DNA of 62,260 nucleotides from an uncultured Myxococcales bacterium. Its GTDB lineage: Bacteria; Myxococcota_A; UBA9042. Positions 33,243 to 43,206 of this stretch are shown here, piece after piece (the first letter of the stretch is position 1; the number at the start of each line of letters is the position of its first letter). The position numbers and the translations under genes were made by a program. Under the pieces are notes generated by a model. It was not told the origin of the DNA and ran no database searches. It was given only the letters and a program-made list of their open reading frames with translations. Location: assembly GCA_903929795.1 (NCBI GenBank), contig CAIYWC010000189.1, positions 136,474 through 198,733 of the forward strand. The letters are read 5' to 3'.

Positions 33243-34385
33243 ATGCTGACACGTCAGGATATTCACCAAGAAATTCAGGATCTTCAGGCAAAGCTTTCGG
33301 CACCGCAGCGGCGCGGGCGGCTGGTGCCCTACCGGCGGCGCGGCGTGTTGGCGATCCCGGCGTTCAAGATGCGGCCCGGCGGCGATCCGGCGGTGGACGG
33401 TCGCGCGCAGACCTGGAAGCTGCTGGAGCGGGCGACGACGACGCCAAGCGACTGTTTTTTCTATGATTTGGAGGATGCCGCGCCGGATCAGCCGGAATTC
33501 AAGGCGTTCGCCCGGCAGTTCTGCGCGGAGGCGCTGCGACAGCTCGATTTCGGTCGGCGGATCGCGGCGTTTCGGCCCAATGACGTGCGGTCGGCGTATT
33601 TCGAGGCGGACCTGGTCGACGTCCTGACCGCGGCGGGCGACCGGCTGCACGCGCTGGTGATTGCCAAGACCGAGGACGCCAGCGAAGTCGCGGCGATTGC
33701 CCGGCTGGTGGCGCAAATCCAGCGGCACGCGGGCCACGACAATCGGCCGATGCTGGAGGTGCTGATCGAGAGCCCGCGCGCGTTTGTCCAAGCGCAGCAG
33801 ATCGCGGCTGTGCCGAGCGTGGCGTCGCTAACCTTTGGCGCGTGGGATTTTGCCCGGCTGGTCGGCGGTGAAGTGCGGGCGCAAACGTGGACGGCGGACC
33901 TGCTGGCCCTGCGCCAGCTGCTGCCGGTGATCGCCGCAAGCGAGGGCAAGGACGCGATCGACGCGGTGACGGCGCAGCTGCCGATCCGGCCGACGGCGGC
34001 GCCAGGAACCGCGGCGCACGACGCGCAGGCCCAAGCCCGGCTGGACGCGCTGGAGCTGGCGGCGCGCGACGCGAACAACGCGAAAATCTTGGGGTTTGCT
34101 GGAAAATGGCTGCTGCACCCGGATCAAGTGGCGCCGATCCAGGACGCGTGGCTGCCGAGCCGCGAGCGAGCGCAGGCGGCGCTGGCGCTGGCGGTGGCGT
34201 ACGCGCGCGCGGCGCAGACCGGCTCGGGCGCGGAGCTGACGGGGGTTCAGTTGGCCGATCGCGCGGTCATCGGCGCCGATTGGTGGCTGGTGGAAGGCGC
34301 CCTGGCGGGCGGCGTGCTGACGGAGGCGGAGTGCGAGGCGTCGGGGATCCCGCTGGCGGCGCTGCGGGCGATGGTCGGTGCGTAG
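33243..34385 (+). CDS. CitE / HpcH-HpaI family lyase
   Basis: The 380-residue protein has the family pattern of Mg-dependent C-C lyases such as CitE and malyl-CoA lyase: FFYDLEDAAP with acidic ligand, FRPNDVRS (family RxN), VIAKTEDASEV, LIESPRAF, FGAWDFARLVGG and a C-terminal GFAGKWLLHPDQVAPI. CCGGAG lies seven bases before the ATG. It is divergent from the microcompartment/aldolase operon. These enzymes act on acyl-CoA or acyl-carrier-protein hydroxy acids; the substrate is open. The protein is longer than a typical CitE (about 290), mostly through an N-terminal extension of about 35 and a C-terminal one of about 60 residues. Confidence 0.82.
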   Translation: MLTRQDIHQEIQDLQAKLSAPQRRGRLVPYRRRGVLAIPAFKMRPGGDPAVDGRAQTWKLLERATTTPSDCFFYDLEDAAPDQPEFKAFARQFCAEALRQLDFGRRIAAFRPNDVRSAYFEADLVDVLTAAGDRLHALVIAKTEDASEVAAIARLVAQIQRHAGHDNRPMLEVLIESPRAFVQAQQIAAVPSVASLTFGAWDFARLVGGEVRAQTWTADLLALRQLLPVIAASEGKDAIDAVTAQLPIRPTAAPGTAAHDAQAQARLDALELAARDANNAKILGFAGKWLLHPDQVAPIQDAWLPSRERAQAALALAVAYARAAQTGSGAELTGVQLADRAVIGADWWLVEGALAGGVLTEAECEASGIPLAALRAMVGA

Positions 34386-34393
34386 CGCGCGGG

Positions 34394-34897
34394 TCAGGCC
34401 CGGCCGCCGTTGCTGATCCAGCGCTGGGTGAAGTCGGCGGCCTGCTGGTAGCTCTTCTCGACATCGGTGACAATACCCTTCTCAATCAGGCTGTTGATCA
34501 TGAAGTTGACGGCCACGCTGACGCTGCCGTCGACGCGGCGGACCACGCCGTCGCCGTCCTGACGGAACGAAAATGTGCCGCTGGACGCGATCTTGTCGGG
34601 CAAGATGCCGGAGATCGTCTTCCAGGTGCCGCGGTAGCTGCCAAACGTGTAGTCGCAGTGCTCCACGTAGACGATTTTGCTGCTGCCGATGACCTTGGCG
34701 GCCGGCGCCGGCAGCTCGCGATCCGGGCTGACGCGGACCTGCCGGTGCAGCTTTTGGCCCTGCTGGTCCAGCTTGAGCAGCGTGCGCTCCAGCTTGACCG
34801 TCGTGCACAGCGCTTGGTTGAACTCCTCGTTAAAATACAGCTTTTCGTAATCGGCGAGCGAGATACCGGCGAACCGGTGTTCGACTTGAAATTGCAT
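34394..34897 (-). CDS. START/SRPBCC-like small protein (DUF2505-like)
   Basis: The 167-residue protein begins QVEHRFAGISLADYEKLYF and alternates strands with a long C-terminal helix (FMINSLIEKGIVTDVEKSYQQAADFTQRW), the layout of SRPBCC/START-like domains such as DUF2505. GGAGG lies four bases before the ATG. It may bind a lipid or hydrophobic ligand; no partner is known. It is 18 bp after the next upstream minus-strand gene. Confidence 0.6.
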   Translation of the reverse strand: MQFQVEHRFAGISLADYEKLYFNEEFNQALCTTVKLERTLLKLDQQGQKLHRQVRVSPDRELPAPAAKVIGSSKIVYVEHCDYTFGSYRGTWKTISGILPDKIASSGTFSFRQDGDGVVRRVDGSVSVAVNFMINSLIEKGIVTDVEKSYQQAADFTQRWISNGGRA

Positions 34898-34915
34898 GGG
34901 ACCTCCAAAATGGCT

Positions 34916-35803
34916 TCAGTTGGGCGGTTCGGCTTCCCGGACCTCAAGGTGCAGCTCGGCCTGCAGGCCGTCGGCCGTGCGCTGGATCTCAAGCGCCATG
35001 GGCACTTGCCCCGGCCCGCAGGCGTTGACGAACGGCCGGATGCCTTCCGCGCTGGTGCCACAGGCGATCCCCGCAGCCGTCAGCAGCGCCTCGCTGGGAT
35101 CATGAATCAGCACGCTCAGTTGCGCCAGTCCCTCCGGCAGCAGCCAAGCCGACACCGCCAGCGGGGCGTCCAGCTCGCGCAGGATCGCGCGGCGCAGCGG
35201 CTCCGGCAGCGTCTTGGCGCCAAGCGCATCAAAAAGCACAAGCGTTGCACCGAGTTGCTCGTGCGCCATGCCGTCGGGCAGCGGCAGCGTCAGGTCCGTG
35301 TACGGCGCCGCGGCGTTCACCGAACGGCGCAGCCCCAGGCATTCATGAATCCCCTGGTCCTTCGCCCACTGCAGCAGGCCCTCGAGCGCGTCGCTCACCG
35401 GCAGCAGCGCCGCGATCTCGCCCAAGTGCATCGGCGACGGCAGGAACCAGCCGCCGTCCACGCCCTGCGGGCCAACTTCAAGCCAGGACCCCAGCACAAT
35501 CGGGTCCAGCGTGTGCAAGGCGTCATCCAGCGCCGCCAGCTCGGTCGGCGCGCCGCCCGCCTGCTGCAGGAACGCCCGGGTCGACTGCGCCATCCGCATC
35601 GTCGCGCCCGCCGCCCGCAGCGTCAGCCGCCGCTGGTCCAGCGTCACGCTCGCCGCCAGCGCCATGTCCGGCCACTGGCCGAGGCGCGGCGCCGGCAGCG
35701 CGTTCAGCCACACGTCAATCGCCGCGCGCTCCGAGGGCGAATGCCCCGGCAGCAGCGCGATGGCGTTCAGCAGTTCTTGGCGGGGATCGTCGGGTTGCAG
35801 CAT
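34916..35803 (-). CDS. Hypothetical protein
   Basis: I do not recognise this 295-residue product. It is Leu/Ala/Pro-rich, without signal peptide or clear membrane span, and has a central WFLPSPMHLGEIA segment. ATG at 35803 is chosen because the earlier start would overlap the batA-like gene and no Shine-Dalgarno supports either. It follows the BatA-like gene by 19 bp and precedes the START-like gene by 18 bp, so the three are probably co-transcribed. Confidence 0.6.
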   Translation of the reverse strand: MLQPDDPRQELLNAIALLPGHSPSERAAIDVWLNALPAPRLGQWPDMALAASVTLDQRRLTLRAAGATMRMAQSTRAFLQQAGGAPTELAALDDALHTLDPIVLGSWLEVGPQGVDGGWFLPSPMHLGEIAALLPVSDALEGLLQWAKDQGIHECLGLRRSVNAAAPYTDLTLPLPDGMAHEQLGATLVLFDALGAKTLPEPLRRAILRELDAPLAVSAWLLPEGLAQLSVLIHDPSEALLTAAGIACGTSAEGIRPFVNACGPGQVPMALEIQRTADGLQAELHLEVREAEPPN

Positions 35804-35822
35804 GGGAGTCGCAGCATAGCGG

Positions 35823-37991
35823 TCAAGCGGGATTCGCAAAAGGCCTCGCGGGCCGTCCAAGCATCCCGCCGCGCAGAATCAGCACACCTTCAAACAGCAG
35901 CAGCCCGAGCAAGATGAGGATGATGCCCGACCACGCCGGCGATTTCGCCACGTGGCGCGTGGACTTGCGGTCCGCCGTGTCCGCTTGCAGCAGCGCGCCG
36001 GTCTTGGCCGGCACCAGCCGACTCTCGTGCTGCGGCGGCACCGTGACCAGCAGGCGGGACGTCAGCGCCGATCCGGACTTGAGCTCGGTCGCGGTATAGC
36101 GTCCCGGCTCGTCCAGCCCCGTGACCTGCCAGGAGTGGCCCCGTTGCGCTGCGGCGGGCAGCGAAAGCGTCGGCGCCGCCGGGCCAAACGGCTTGGAATC
36201 CAGCTTGACTTCCAGCTCCGTCGCCCGTTCATCGCGCGCCAGCACCGCCACATCGCCGACCTCCACCGCACCGCGCCGTTCCAGGCCGCGATCGCCCGCC
36301 AAGCTGCGCACCAGCTCGCTGACCAGCGGCAGGAAACCGGGCTGCAGCGCCAGATCGGCCCAGTCGAGATCGATCGTCGTCGTCAGCAGCGCCACCTGCC
36401 CGCGTCCCTTGGCCGACATCACAAGCGCCGGCGCGCCGTCGGCGTAGCGCAGCACCGTCTGGTCGGCCAGCGCCGCCGAAGGTTCCAGCAGGGCATGGCG
36501 GCGCACGGTCACCGCGCCCAGCGTGTCGCCCACGGCCGCCTCCAGCGCCGCGCGGAGCCGCTGCACCGACGCCGAGACCGCGGAGTGCGGATTCGGCGGT
36601 TCGACGCGCAGCGCGGTCGTTGGCCGCTGCCGCTGACCCGCATTCGACTCCGCCGCCCGTTGGCCAAAAACGCGCACCGGCAGCAGACCGGGCAGCCAGC
36701 TCGCGGGATCCGCCGGCAAGTTGTCGCCCACCGTGAGCAGCAACCCCTTGCCGGCCTGCACGGACGACTCGATGCCCGCCGCGAGTTCCGGCGCCAGTTC
36801 CGCGACGTTGGCCAGCACCAGGACGTCGTAGTCGCGCAGCGCCTCGACCGACAGGCTGGGCAGCTGCAGGGTGTCGGCCGTCAACGCGCCGGGGCGATCG
36901 GCGCTCAATTCCAGCGCACGGGTCAGGAACCACGCCTCGTCATCGCGTGGCAGAGGCCGCGGCGCACCATTGACGATCGCCACGCGCACACCCGCCGCCG
37001 CGTCCAAGCGAACCTGCCGGAAGTTGTCGACATCGAGCGCGTCTTCCGGCAGGCGAATTTCTGCAACCGGCGCGGACGCCGTGACCTGAAAGCTGCGCTG
37101 CGCCGTCCCGCCCGCGGGCAGCTCGACCAGGCTTTGCCACTCGCGTTCAGCGACCTTGACAGTCAAGTAGCCGCGCCACGGCCGCTCACCGAAGTGCTGC
37201 ACGGTCACGTCCAGCCGCACCTGGTCCGGCCCGCGATCGGTCTGCGGCACCACGACAGCGTCCGTGATGGCCGCGTTTTCGCGCGACCCCGGCTCCACGC
37301 GGTCCACGCGCACGCGCACCAGCCCGCCCGCCCGCGCCTGCGACGGCAGCGCGACGCCTTGCCAGCCGCTGGCCTGCAAATCGGTCAGCACGAGCAGGCG
37401 GCGGTCATCCAGCTCAGCGTTTTGCAACACGTTATCCGCAAGCGCCAAGGCCCGTGCCGCGTCGTCCTTGCGCGGCCGGTGCTGCAGCAGGCGGATGGCG
37501 TCGAGCACCGCGCTGCGGTCGCTGGTGAGCTGGCGGGTCAGCAGCCGGGCGGGAAAACCGGACGCGACGACGGCCACTTTGGAGCCCGCGGGCAGGCGCT
37601 CCACCGTGACCAGTGCGCGCGCGCGGAGCCGGTCGAAGACGGTCTCGGAGCCGCTCGTCCGGGCGCGTGTGGACATGCTGTCGTCCAGGACGATGACCGC
37701 GGCCACGGGCCGGTCGCCGGTGTCAATGCCTTCCGCCGCGGCACCCGGCAGCGCGATCATCGGCCGAGACAACGCGATCGCCACCAGCGCGACCGCGATC
37801 GCCCGCACCGCCACCAGCAGCCATTCATTGACGCGCAAAGCCCGGGCTTCGCGCGGATGGCTGGCGAGGATGAACGCGAGCGCGGCGAACCGGATCGTCG
37901 GCGCGTGGCGGCGACCGAACAGATGCAGCGCGATCGGCAAGCCCGCGGCCAGCAAGCCGATCAGCATCCACGGATTGCCGAAGTCAATCAT
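35823..37991 (-). CDS. BatA-like membrane protein with von Willebrand A-type domain
   Basis: The 722-residue protein starts with the aerotolerance (BatA) N-terminal region: two membrane spans around FGNPWMLIGLLAAGLPIALHLFGRR and LLVAVRAIAVALVAIALSRPMI. A VWA-like domain follows with the metal-site motif VIVLDDSMST. Beta-rich domains and a GATase-like segment (YDVLVLANVAEL) lead to a final membrane span near SGIILILLGLLLFEG. Such proteins work with MoxR ATPases and DUF58 proteins in envelope stress or metalloprotein assembly. Here sodB lies between it and the DUF58-moxR genes. Confidence 0.85.
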   Translation of the reverse strand: MIDFGNPWMLIGLLAAGLPIALHLFGRRHAPTIRFAALAFILASHPREARALRVNEWLLVAVRAIAVALVAIALSRPMIALPGAAAEGIDTGDRPVAAVIVLDDSMSTRARTSGSETVFDRLRARALVTVERLPAGSKVAVVASGFPARLLTRQLTSDRSAVLDAIRLLQHRPRKDDAARALALADNVLQNAELDDRRLLVLTDLQASGWQGVALPSQARAGGLVRVRVDRVEPGSRENAAITDAVVVPQTDRGPDQVRLDVTVQHFGERPWRGYLTVKVAEREWQSLVELPAGGTAQRSFQVTASAPVAEIRLPEDALDVDNFRQVRLDAAAGVRVAIVNGAPRPLPRDDEAWFLTRALELSADRPGALTADTLQLPSLSVEALRDYDVLVLANVAELAPELAAGIESSVQAGKGLLLTVGDNLPADPASWLPGLLPVRVFGQRAAESNAGQRQRPTTALRVEPPNPHSAVSASVQRLRAALEAAVGDTLGAVTVRRHALLEPSAALADQTVLRYADGAPALVMSAKGRGQVALLTTTIDLDWADLALQPGFLPLVSELVRSLAGDRGLERRGAVEVGDVAVLARDERATELEVKLDSKPFGPAAPTLSLPAAAQRGHSWQVTGLDEPGRYTATELKSGSALTSRLLVTVPPQHESRLVPAKTGALLQADTADRKSTRHVAKSPAWSGIILILLGLLLFEGVLILRGGMLGRPARPFANPA

Positions 37992-38040
37992 CCGGACCGC
38001 CCCCAGCGGCTCGCATCAGGACCGACGCGCGCCTGCACCT

Positions 38041-38140
38041 GCTGACCCAACACAACCATCAAGTTTCGTCTGGCAGACCTGTTGCATCTCGGACAGGGAC
38101 CGCGAGCGTGCACCTCTGGTGGCACCCCGTGGATCGAAAA
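38041..38140 (-). repeat. Dispersed intergenic repeat, copy A
   Basis: Read on the minus strand, these 100 bases match copy B (57386-57485, plus strand) without gaps at about 77 of 100 positions. A core of 40 bases has 37 matches and contains gcacgctcgcggtccc and atgcaacaggtctg. It lies between sodB and the batA-like gene. It encodes nothing convincing. Confidence 0.8.
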
Positions 38141-38241
38141 CGGCTGCGCTCGAACTTCGGGCAACGCATCTCGCCGCCGCGCCATCCTAAGCGGTTTGCG
38201 CACGAGGCTCCAAGTTTTCGCGGCCGGCGGGTGTGCCGAGC

Positions 38242-38823
38242 TCAGCCCAAGTTGGCGCTCGCAAAATCCCAGTTCACGAGGTGATCGAGGAATGCTTCCA
38301 CCCACTTCTGGCGCAGGTTGCGGTAATCGATGTAGTACGCGTGCTCCCAGACGTCGGTCGTCAGCAGCGCGGTCTGGCCGGCCTTCATCGGCAGGTCGGC
38401 GTTGGACGTCTTGGTGACTTTGAGCTTGCCGCCGTCGAGCACCAGCCACGCCCATCCGCTGCCGAACTGGCCCATCGCCGCGGCGATGAACTCGGCGCGA
38501 AATGCGTCATAACTACCGAAATCTGCGTCGATTTTCGCAGCGAGCTTGCCGGACGGCTTGCCACCGCCCGCGGGCTTCATCGAGTTCCAGAAGAACGTGT
38601 GATTCCACACCTGCGCGGCGTTGTTGAACACGGGACCGTCCGACGAGAGGATGATCTGCTCCAGCGTCTTGCTGGCGTCGACCTTGCCATCGTCGATGAA
38701 TTTGTTCAGGTTTACGACATAGGCGTTGTGGTGCTTGCCGTGATGAAACTCCAGCGTCTCAGCGGTGAGGTACGGCGCGAGCGCGTCTTTGGCGTAGGGC
38801 AACGGCGGGAGAGTGAAAGCCAT
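38242..38823 (-). CDS. sodB: Superoxide dismutase (Fe type)
   Basis: SodB converts superoxide to hydrogen peroxide and oxygen in the cytoplasm. The 193-residue protein has metal ligands in HHGKHHNAYV, WNHTFFW and DVWEHAYYIDY. Gln in MGQFGSGWAWL, the position that favours iron over manganese, points to the Fe form. AGGAG lies six bases before the ATG. It sits between the DUF58 and BatA-like genes, both proposed to guard against oxidative stress in other bacteria. Confidence 0.95.
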   Translation of the reverse strand: MAFTLPPLPYAKDALAPYLTAETLEFHHGKHHNAYVVNLNKFIDDGKVDASKTLEQIILSSDGPVFNNAAQVWNHTFFWNSMKPAGGGKPSGKLAAKIDADFGSYDAFRAEFIAAAMGQFGSGWAWLVLDGGKLKVTKTSNADLPMKAGQTALLTTDVWEHAYYIDYRNLRQKWVEAFLDHLVNWDFASANLG

Positions 38824-38891
38824 GGGAAACTCCTGTGAAGGTAAGCAAAACCGCGGATCCGTGTAGGGCAGGCGCGCCAGCTTGGCAAGGG

Positions 38892-38911
38892 TCCGAGCGA
38901 AAGCACTCGGA
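38892..38911. other. Hairpin upstream of sodB
   Basis: TCCGAG at 38892-38897 pairs with CTCGGA at 38906-38911 around an 8-base loop. It is between the DUF58 stop and the sodB start. No T-tract follows on either strand, so it may be a weak terminator or an RNA structure in the sodB leader. Confidence 0.3.
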
Positions 38912-38981
38912 GTTGTTGCAAAACACCGCGCGCCAGCCGGTTGCGCGAGCGATCAGAATAGGATGCGGCGGCTGGCGTGCT

Positions 38982-40157
38982 CTAACCCTCGTCGGCAAGC
39001 AGTACGTCCGTGTCGACGCCGCCGTCGCCGTATGCACCCGCATCCAGCACTGGATCCGCACGCTTGCGCAGCCGCGCCGTCGCCCGCAGCACCTGGCGCA
39101 TCACGCCGCGCGGGTCAATCGACGTGTCTACCTGCAGGTACCCGAGCCCGCCGTGGGTCGTCAGCGTCCGCAGCCGGTCACAGTGCTGCGCCATCAGGCG
39201 CTGGAAGGCCGGCTTGGTCAGCCGCGGATCGGTCAGCCGCCGGTCCTCGGTCTCCGGGCACACGAGCGTCGTCGGGCCGTGGAAGTCCAAATCGCGCTCG
39301 CGCGGGTGCAGCGTGTGGAGCAGCAGCACGTCCAGACCGGTGCGCTTCAAGTCGTACAGCGGCTCCACTGCCATCTCCGGTGCCACCAGCGCGTCGGTCG
39401 CCACCACCGCCACGCCGCGCCGGTCCATGCCGCGCCAGGAGCCCGGTCCCAAGTGGTCCAGCCCCGCTTGGCCGGACGGCACAATCCCTTGTAAACGTTC
39501 ACAAATCTGGCTGAACTGCCGCAGTCCCGAGCCGGTCGGCACGTTCAGCTCCGGATGGCCGATGACCACCAACGCGACCGCGTCGCCCTGGCGCACCAGC
39601 ACCAGCGCCAGGACCGCCAACAGCAGCCGCACGGCGTCGAATTTGTCGCTCTGGCCGTCGACAAAGCCCATCGAGGCGGACGCATCCAGCACCAGCGTCA
39701 GGCTCGCATGCACTTCCTGCTCGTAGCGCTTGATGTAATACCGGTCCGTGCGTGCCCAGGCTTTCCAGTCCAAGTGGCGCAGATCGTCGCCCGGCGCGTA
39801 CTCCTTGTGATCGCTGAACTCCACGCCGCCGCCGCGCCGCAGCGAGCGGTGCAAACCGCCCGGCTGACCGTCGTCCACCTGGCGCGCCGGCAACTGCAGC
39901 GGTCCCAGTCCGGCCAGCACTTCGGTCGCCCGCTGCGCCAGCGTCTGCCGCTCCGCGGTCTCGTCGGCGAACCAGTTCAGCTGGGCATTCCAAGCTTTTT
40001 CGTGCAGCGCGTCGTGGCCCCGCGGCGCCGGCATGCGCTCCAGGCGCCCGCGATCGCGCGGCTTCTGCGGTTGCACGGCGATCGACGCCGACGGCGGCCG
40101 CCGCGCCTGCAGCCAGCGTCCAAGACCGCCCAATCCGCCAAAGCCGCGCTCTGCCAT
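38982..40157 (-). CDS. DUF58 / VWA-like protein of a MoxR system
   Basis: The protein of about 391 residues has a Gly- and Pro-rich N-terminus, then the DUF58 hallmark EFSDHKEYAPGDDLRHLDWKAW and RYYIKRYEQE. A VWA-like metal-site motif VLDASASMGF follows, then a long alpha/beta C-terminal region. It lacks the N-terminal membrane spans many DUF58 proteins have. ATG at 40157 is the first start that avoids the moxR gene; no strong ribosome site is seen. It lies 104 bp after moxR and is expected to be its partner. Confidence 0.82.
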   Translation of the reverse strand: MAERGFGGLGGLGRWLQARRPPSASIAVQPQKPRDRGRLERMPAPRGHDALHEKAWNAQLNWFADETAERQTLAQRATEVLAGLGPLQLPARQVDDGQPGGLHRSLRRGGGVEFSDHKEYAPGDDLRHLDWKAWARTDRYYIKRYEQEVHASLTLVLDASASMGFVDGQSDKFDAVRLLLAVLALVLVRQGDAVALVVIGHPELNVPTGSGLRQFSQICERLQGIVPSGQAGLDHLGPGSWRGMDRRGVAVVATDALVAPEMAVEPLYDLKRTGLDVLLLHTLHPRERDLDFHGPTTLVCPETEDRRLTDPRLTKPAFQRLMAQHCDRLRTLTTHGGLGYLQVDTSIDPRGVMRQVLRATARLRKRADPVLDAGAYGDGGVDTDVLLADEG

Positions 40158-40261
40158 CAACACACCGCCCGCAGCACCCACCGCCCCGCCCGCGGGTGGG
40201 ACGCGAAGTGTTCGTGTCCCGTCCGAAAATTCCGCGGTCCGCCGAAAGATGTCACATACCG

Positions 40262-41257
<996 letters not shown>

Positions 41258-41334
41258 CGTCGCTTCTGGACTGGCGAAATTTTCGGTGATTGCCGCGCTA
41301 TCCACTGGTTGCCTCACACTCGGGTGCGCAGGAC

Positions 41335-42273
41335 TCAGCGGGCCGCCGGGCGCAGGATCACGCCGATGGTCAGACCGATGACTTCCGTGGTTGTCTTGCT
41401 GCCAAACAGCGTCTGGCTGGCGAGCTCCGTGTAAAAGCCCACCGGCCGTTGCGCCGGCTGCCAATCGTAGCGCAAAGCGGGCGCGAGCGCACCGACAACG
41501 CTGTCATCGCCCGTGTCAAACGCCACACCGGCGCCCAGCAGCGCGGCCAGCCCGTGGTCGCCCCAGCGCTTGCCGATCCCGCCGCGAAAGAGCGCATACG
41601 GATTCCAGCGGTCCGTCGTGTGATCAGGCCGTTGCCAGCCGCCGACCAGCGCCCCGGCACGCAGCCCGTACGGCAGCTCGACTTCGATGCCCATCGCGAT
41701 GCCCAGGTGCGCCCACACCGGCCCCCAGTCGTTGGTCGTCGGCAGGGACGCGTGCAAACCCAGCAGGTAGGACACGCGCTGCGCGATGTCGCTGTGTTCG
41801 CGCGGCGGTGGTGCGAAACGCGGGAGGTCGGTCGGCGTCACACCCAGCGGCGCGAGCACGGCGTGGTTCTCGACCTGTGGCGTCCAATCCAGCGCATCCG
41901 TCTGCGACGCCAGCAGCGCCGCCGTGTAATCCTGGAAAATGTTCGGCGCCGTCGTCGCCCGCTCCAGCCGGTTCGTCGCCGAGAGCGCGAGCCATGCGGC
42001 AAAATGCTGGCGCGCCGCCTCGTGCTGGTCCAGCCGGGCCGAGGCAAAAGCCATCAGCCGCAACCGCTCGCTGGCGTGTTCGGGCGCTGGCTGGACCTCG
42101 GCCAGCACCCGCAGCACGCAAGCCAGATCGCCCGCGCCGTAGCAGGCTTGGGCCTCGGCCAGCGCGTCCCGCACCGGCGGTTTTGCGGCAAAAGCAGACG
42201 GCGCCGGCGCGCACAGGCACAGGCACACAAGCGCGCGCAAGAAGCGGCCAGCCACTGACGGCGAACGCGGCAT
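41335..42273 (-). CDS. Secreted protein with TPR-like and beta-barrel-like parts
   Basis: I do not recognise a named family. The 312-residue product has a signal peptide ending SAFAAK, a short helical region (residues 35-95) with TPR-like Ala/Leu spacing and a Cys pair (QACYGAGDLACVL), then a beta-rich C-terminal half (GIEVELPYGLRAGALVGGW, GFYTELASQTLFG) ending in a hydrophobic strand, as outer-membrane barrels often do. It begins on the base after the stop of the granule-type protein (TAAATG). Confidence 0.6.
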   Translation of the reverse strand: MPRSPSVAGRFLRALVCLCLCAPAPSAFAAKPPVRDALAEAQACYGAGDLACVLRVLAEVQPAPEHASERLRLMAFASARLDQHEAARQHFAAWLALSATNRLERATTAPNIFQDYTAALLASQTDALDWTPQVENHAVLAPLGVTPTDLPRFAPPPREHSDIAQRVSYLLGLHASLPTTNDWGPVWAHLGIAMGIEVELPYGLRAGALVGGWQRPDHTTDRWNPYALFRGGIGKRWGDHGLAALLGAGVAFDTGDDSVVGALAPALRYDWQPAQRPVGFYTELASQTLFGSKTTTEVIGLTIGVILRPAAR

Positions 42274-42570
42274 TTAGGCCGGGAATTCTTCAGACACGGA
42301 CTTCTCCAGCTTCTGCTGGATCATGCCCTTGGCCATCTTCGCGGCGAAACCCTTCAACTCGATCTCAGCCTTGATCTCCGAGTCGGTCACGCCAAATTGC
42401 GCCGTGAACATCTTGCCTTCCGCGGTGGCACTGCGCTTGTCGTCAGCCCACGTCACGGTCTCGATCATGTTGCCGTAGGACTCCTGGAATTTGCCGACCA
42501 GCGTGTGCAGCTTGGTGGTGGCAAGTTCAGACGGGAAGCTGTGGCTGCGGGTCAGATTGCAATCGGCCAT
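42274..42570 (-). CDS. Polyhydroxyalkanoate-granule-type small protein (PHA_gran_rgn-like)
   Basis: The 98-residue protein resembles the polyhydroxyalkanoic acid system family: N-terminal SHSFPSELATTKLHTLVGKF, YGNMIETVTWADDKRSA, and a C-terminal helix FAAKMAKGMIQQKLEKSV. AAGGAG is placed before the ATG. No phaC or other storage gene is in the window, so the name is based on sequence pattern only. Confidence 0.6.
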   Translation of the reverse strand: MADCNLTRSHSFPSELATTKLHTLVGKFQESYGNMIETVTWADDKRSATAEGKMFTAQFGVTDSEIKAEIELKGFAAKMAKGMIQQKLEKSVSEEFPA

Positions 42571-42633
42571 GACAAAACTCCTTGTGAATCATCGGAAAAC
42601 AAATTGCCGGTCTCGCCGGCTTGGACGCAACGG

Positions 42634-43062
42634 CTAACTGCCGGTGACGTCTTCTGGCAGGTGCTCAGGGTCGCGGAAGATCCGGAAGAAACCGAGGCTC
42701 TCCGCACCGCGCAGGATGTCGCCGTAGAAAACAGCTTCGCCGACGCGGCCTTTGAGCGTGCGCAGCTCGGATGGGTCGGGGTTGACCGTTCCGGTGTCGC
42801 AGTTGGGCCGGTTGGCGTCGTAGGTCAGCGTGACGCGGCGGCTGGGATCGACGTCCACGCTGCACACGCTGAACCGCGCAAACGGCTTGCCGGGCTCGCG
42901 CAGCTCCAGCCAGCCTTTTTGGCCGTCGTCCTGGATATGCAGGACCAGCGGATGCGCGGCCACGGGACCGCGGTCAAATGTCCCGTGCCAAGTGCCAGCC
43001 ATCGGCGCGCCACAGGCGGCAAACAGCGTGAGCGGCAACAGCAAAAGCCAGAAACGGGGCAT
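42634..43062 (-). CDS. Small lipoprotein of unknown function
   Basis: The 142-residue protein begins with a lipoprotein signal (LLLLPLTLFAAC). The body is beta-rich (GTWHGTF, HPLVLHIQDDG, RVTLTYDANRPNC) with two further Cys. ATG at 43062 has GAGG six bases upstream; the frame open to 43134 adds a non-signal extension. It is divergent from pfkA. No family recognised. Confidence 0.65.
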   Translation of the reverse strand: MPRFWLLLLPLTLFAACGAPMAGTWHGTFDRGPVAAHPLVLHIQDDGQKGWLELREPGKPFARFSVCSVDVDPSRRVTLTYDANRPNCDTGTVNPDPSELRTLKGRVGEAVFYGDILRGAESLGFFRIFRDPEHLPEDVTGS

Positions 43063-43206
43063 GACGACCTCGTCGCCGGGACTCCCGGCGCGCAAAGTGT
43101 ACCATGGCCGAAACGGCTGGACCAGAAGACGCACCCACTTGCGCTTTGCCGCACAGCCGGCACCCTGCTACGCTGCCGCGGGCGCAGGACAGCCCGGAGA
43201 CTGGCA

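Noticed and set aside
36229..36933. Gly/Arg-rich open frame inside the batA-like gene
   Set aside because: Shadow frame; the overlapping minus-strand frame carries BatA membrane spans and VWA motifs.
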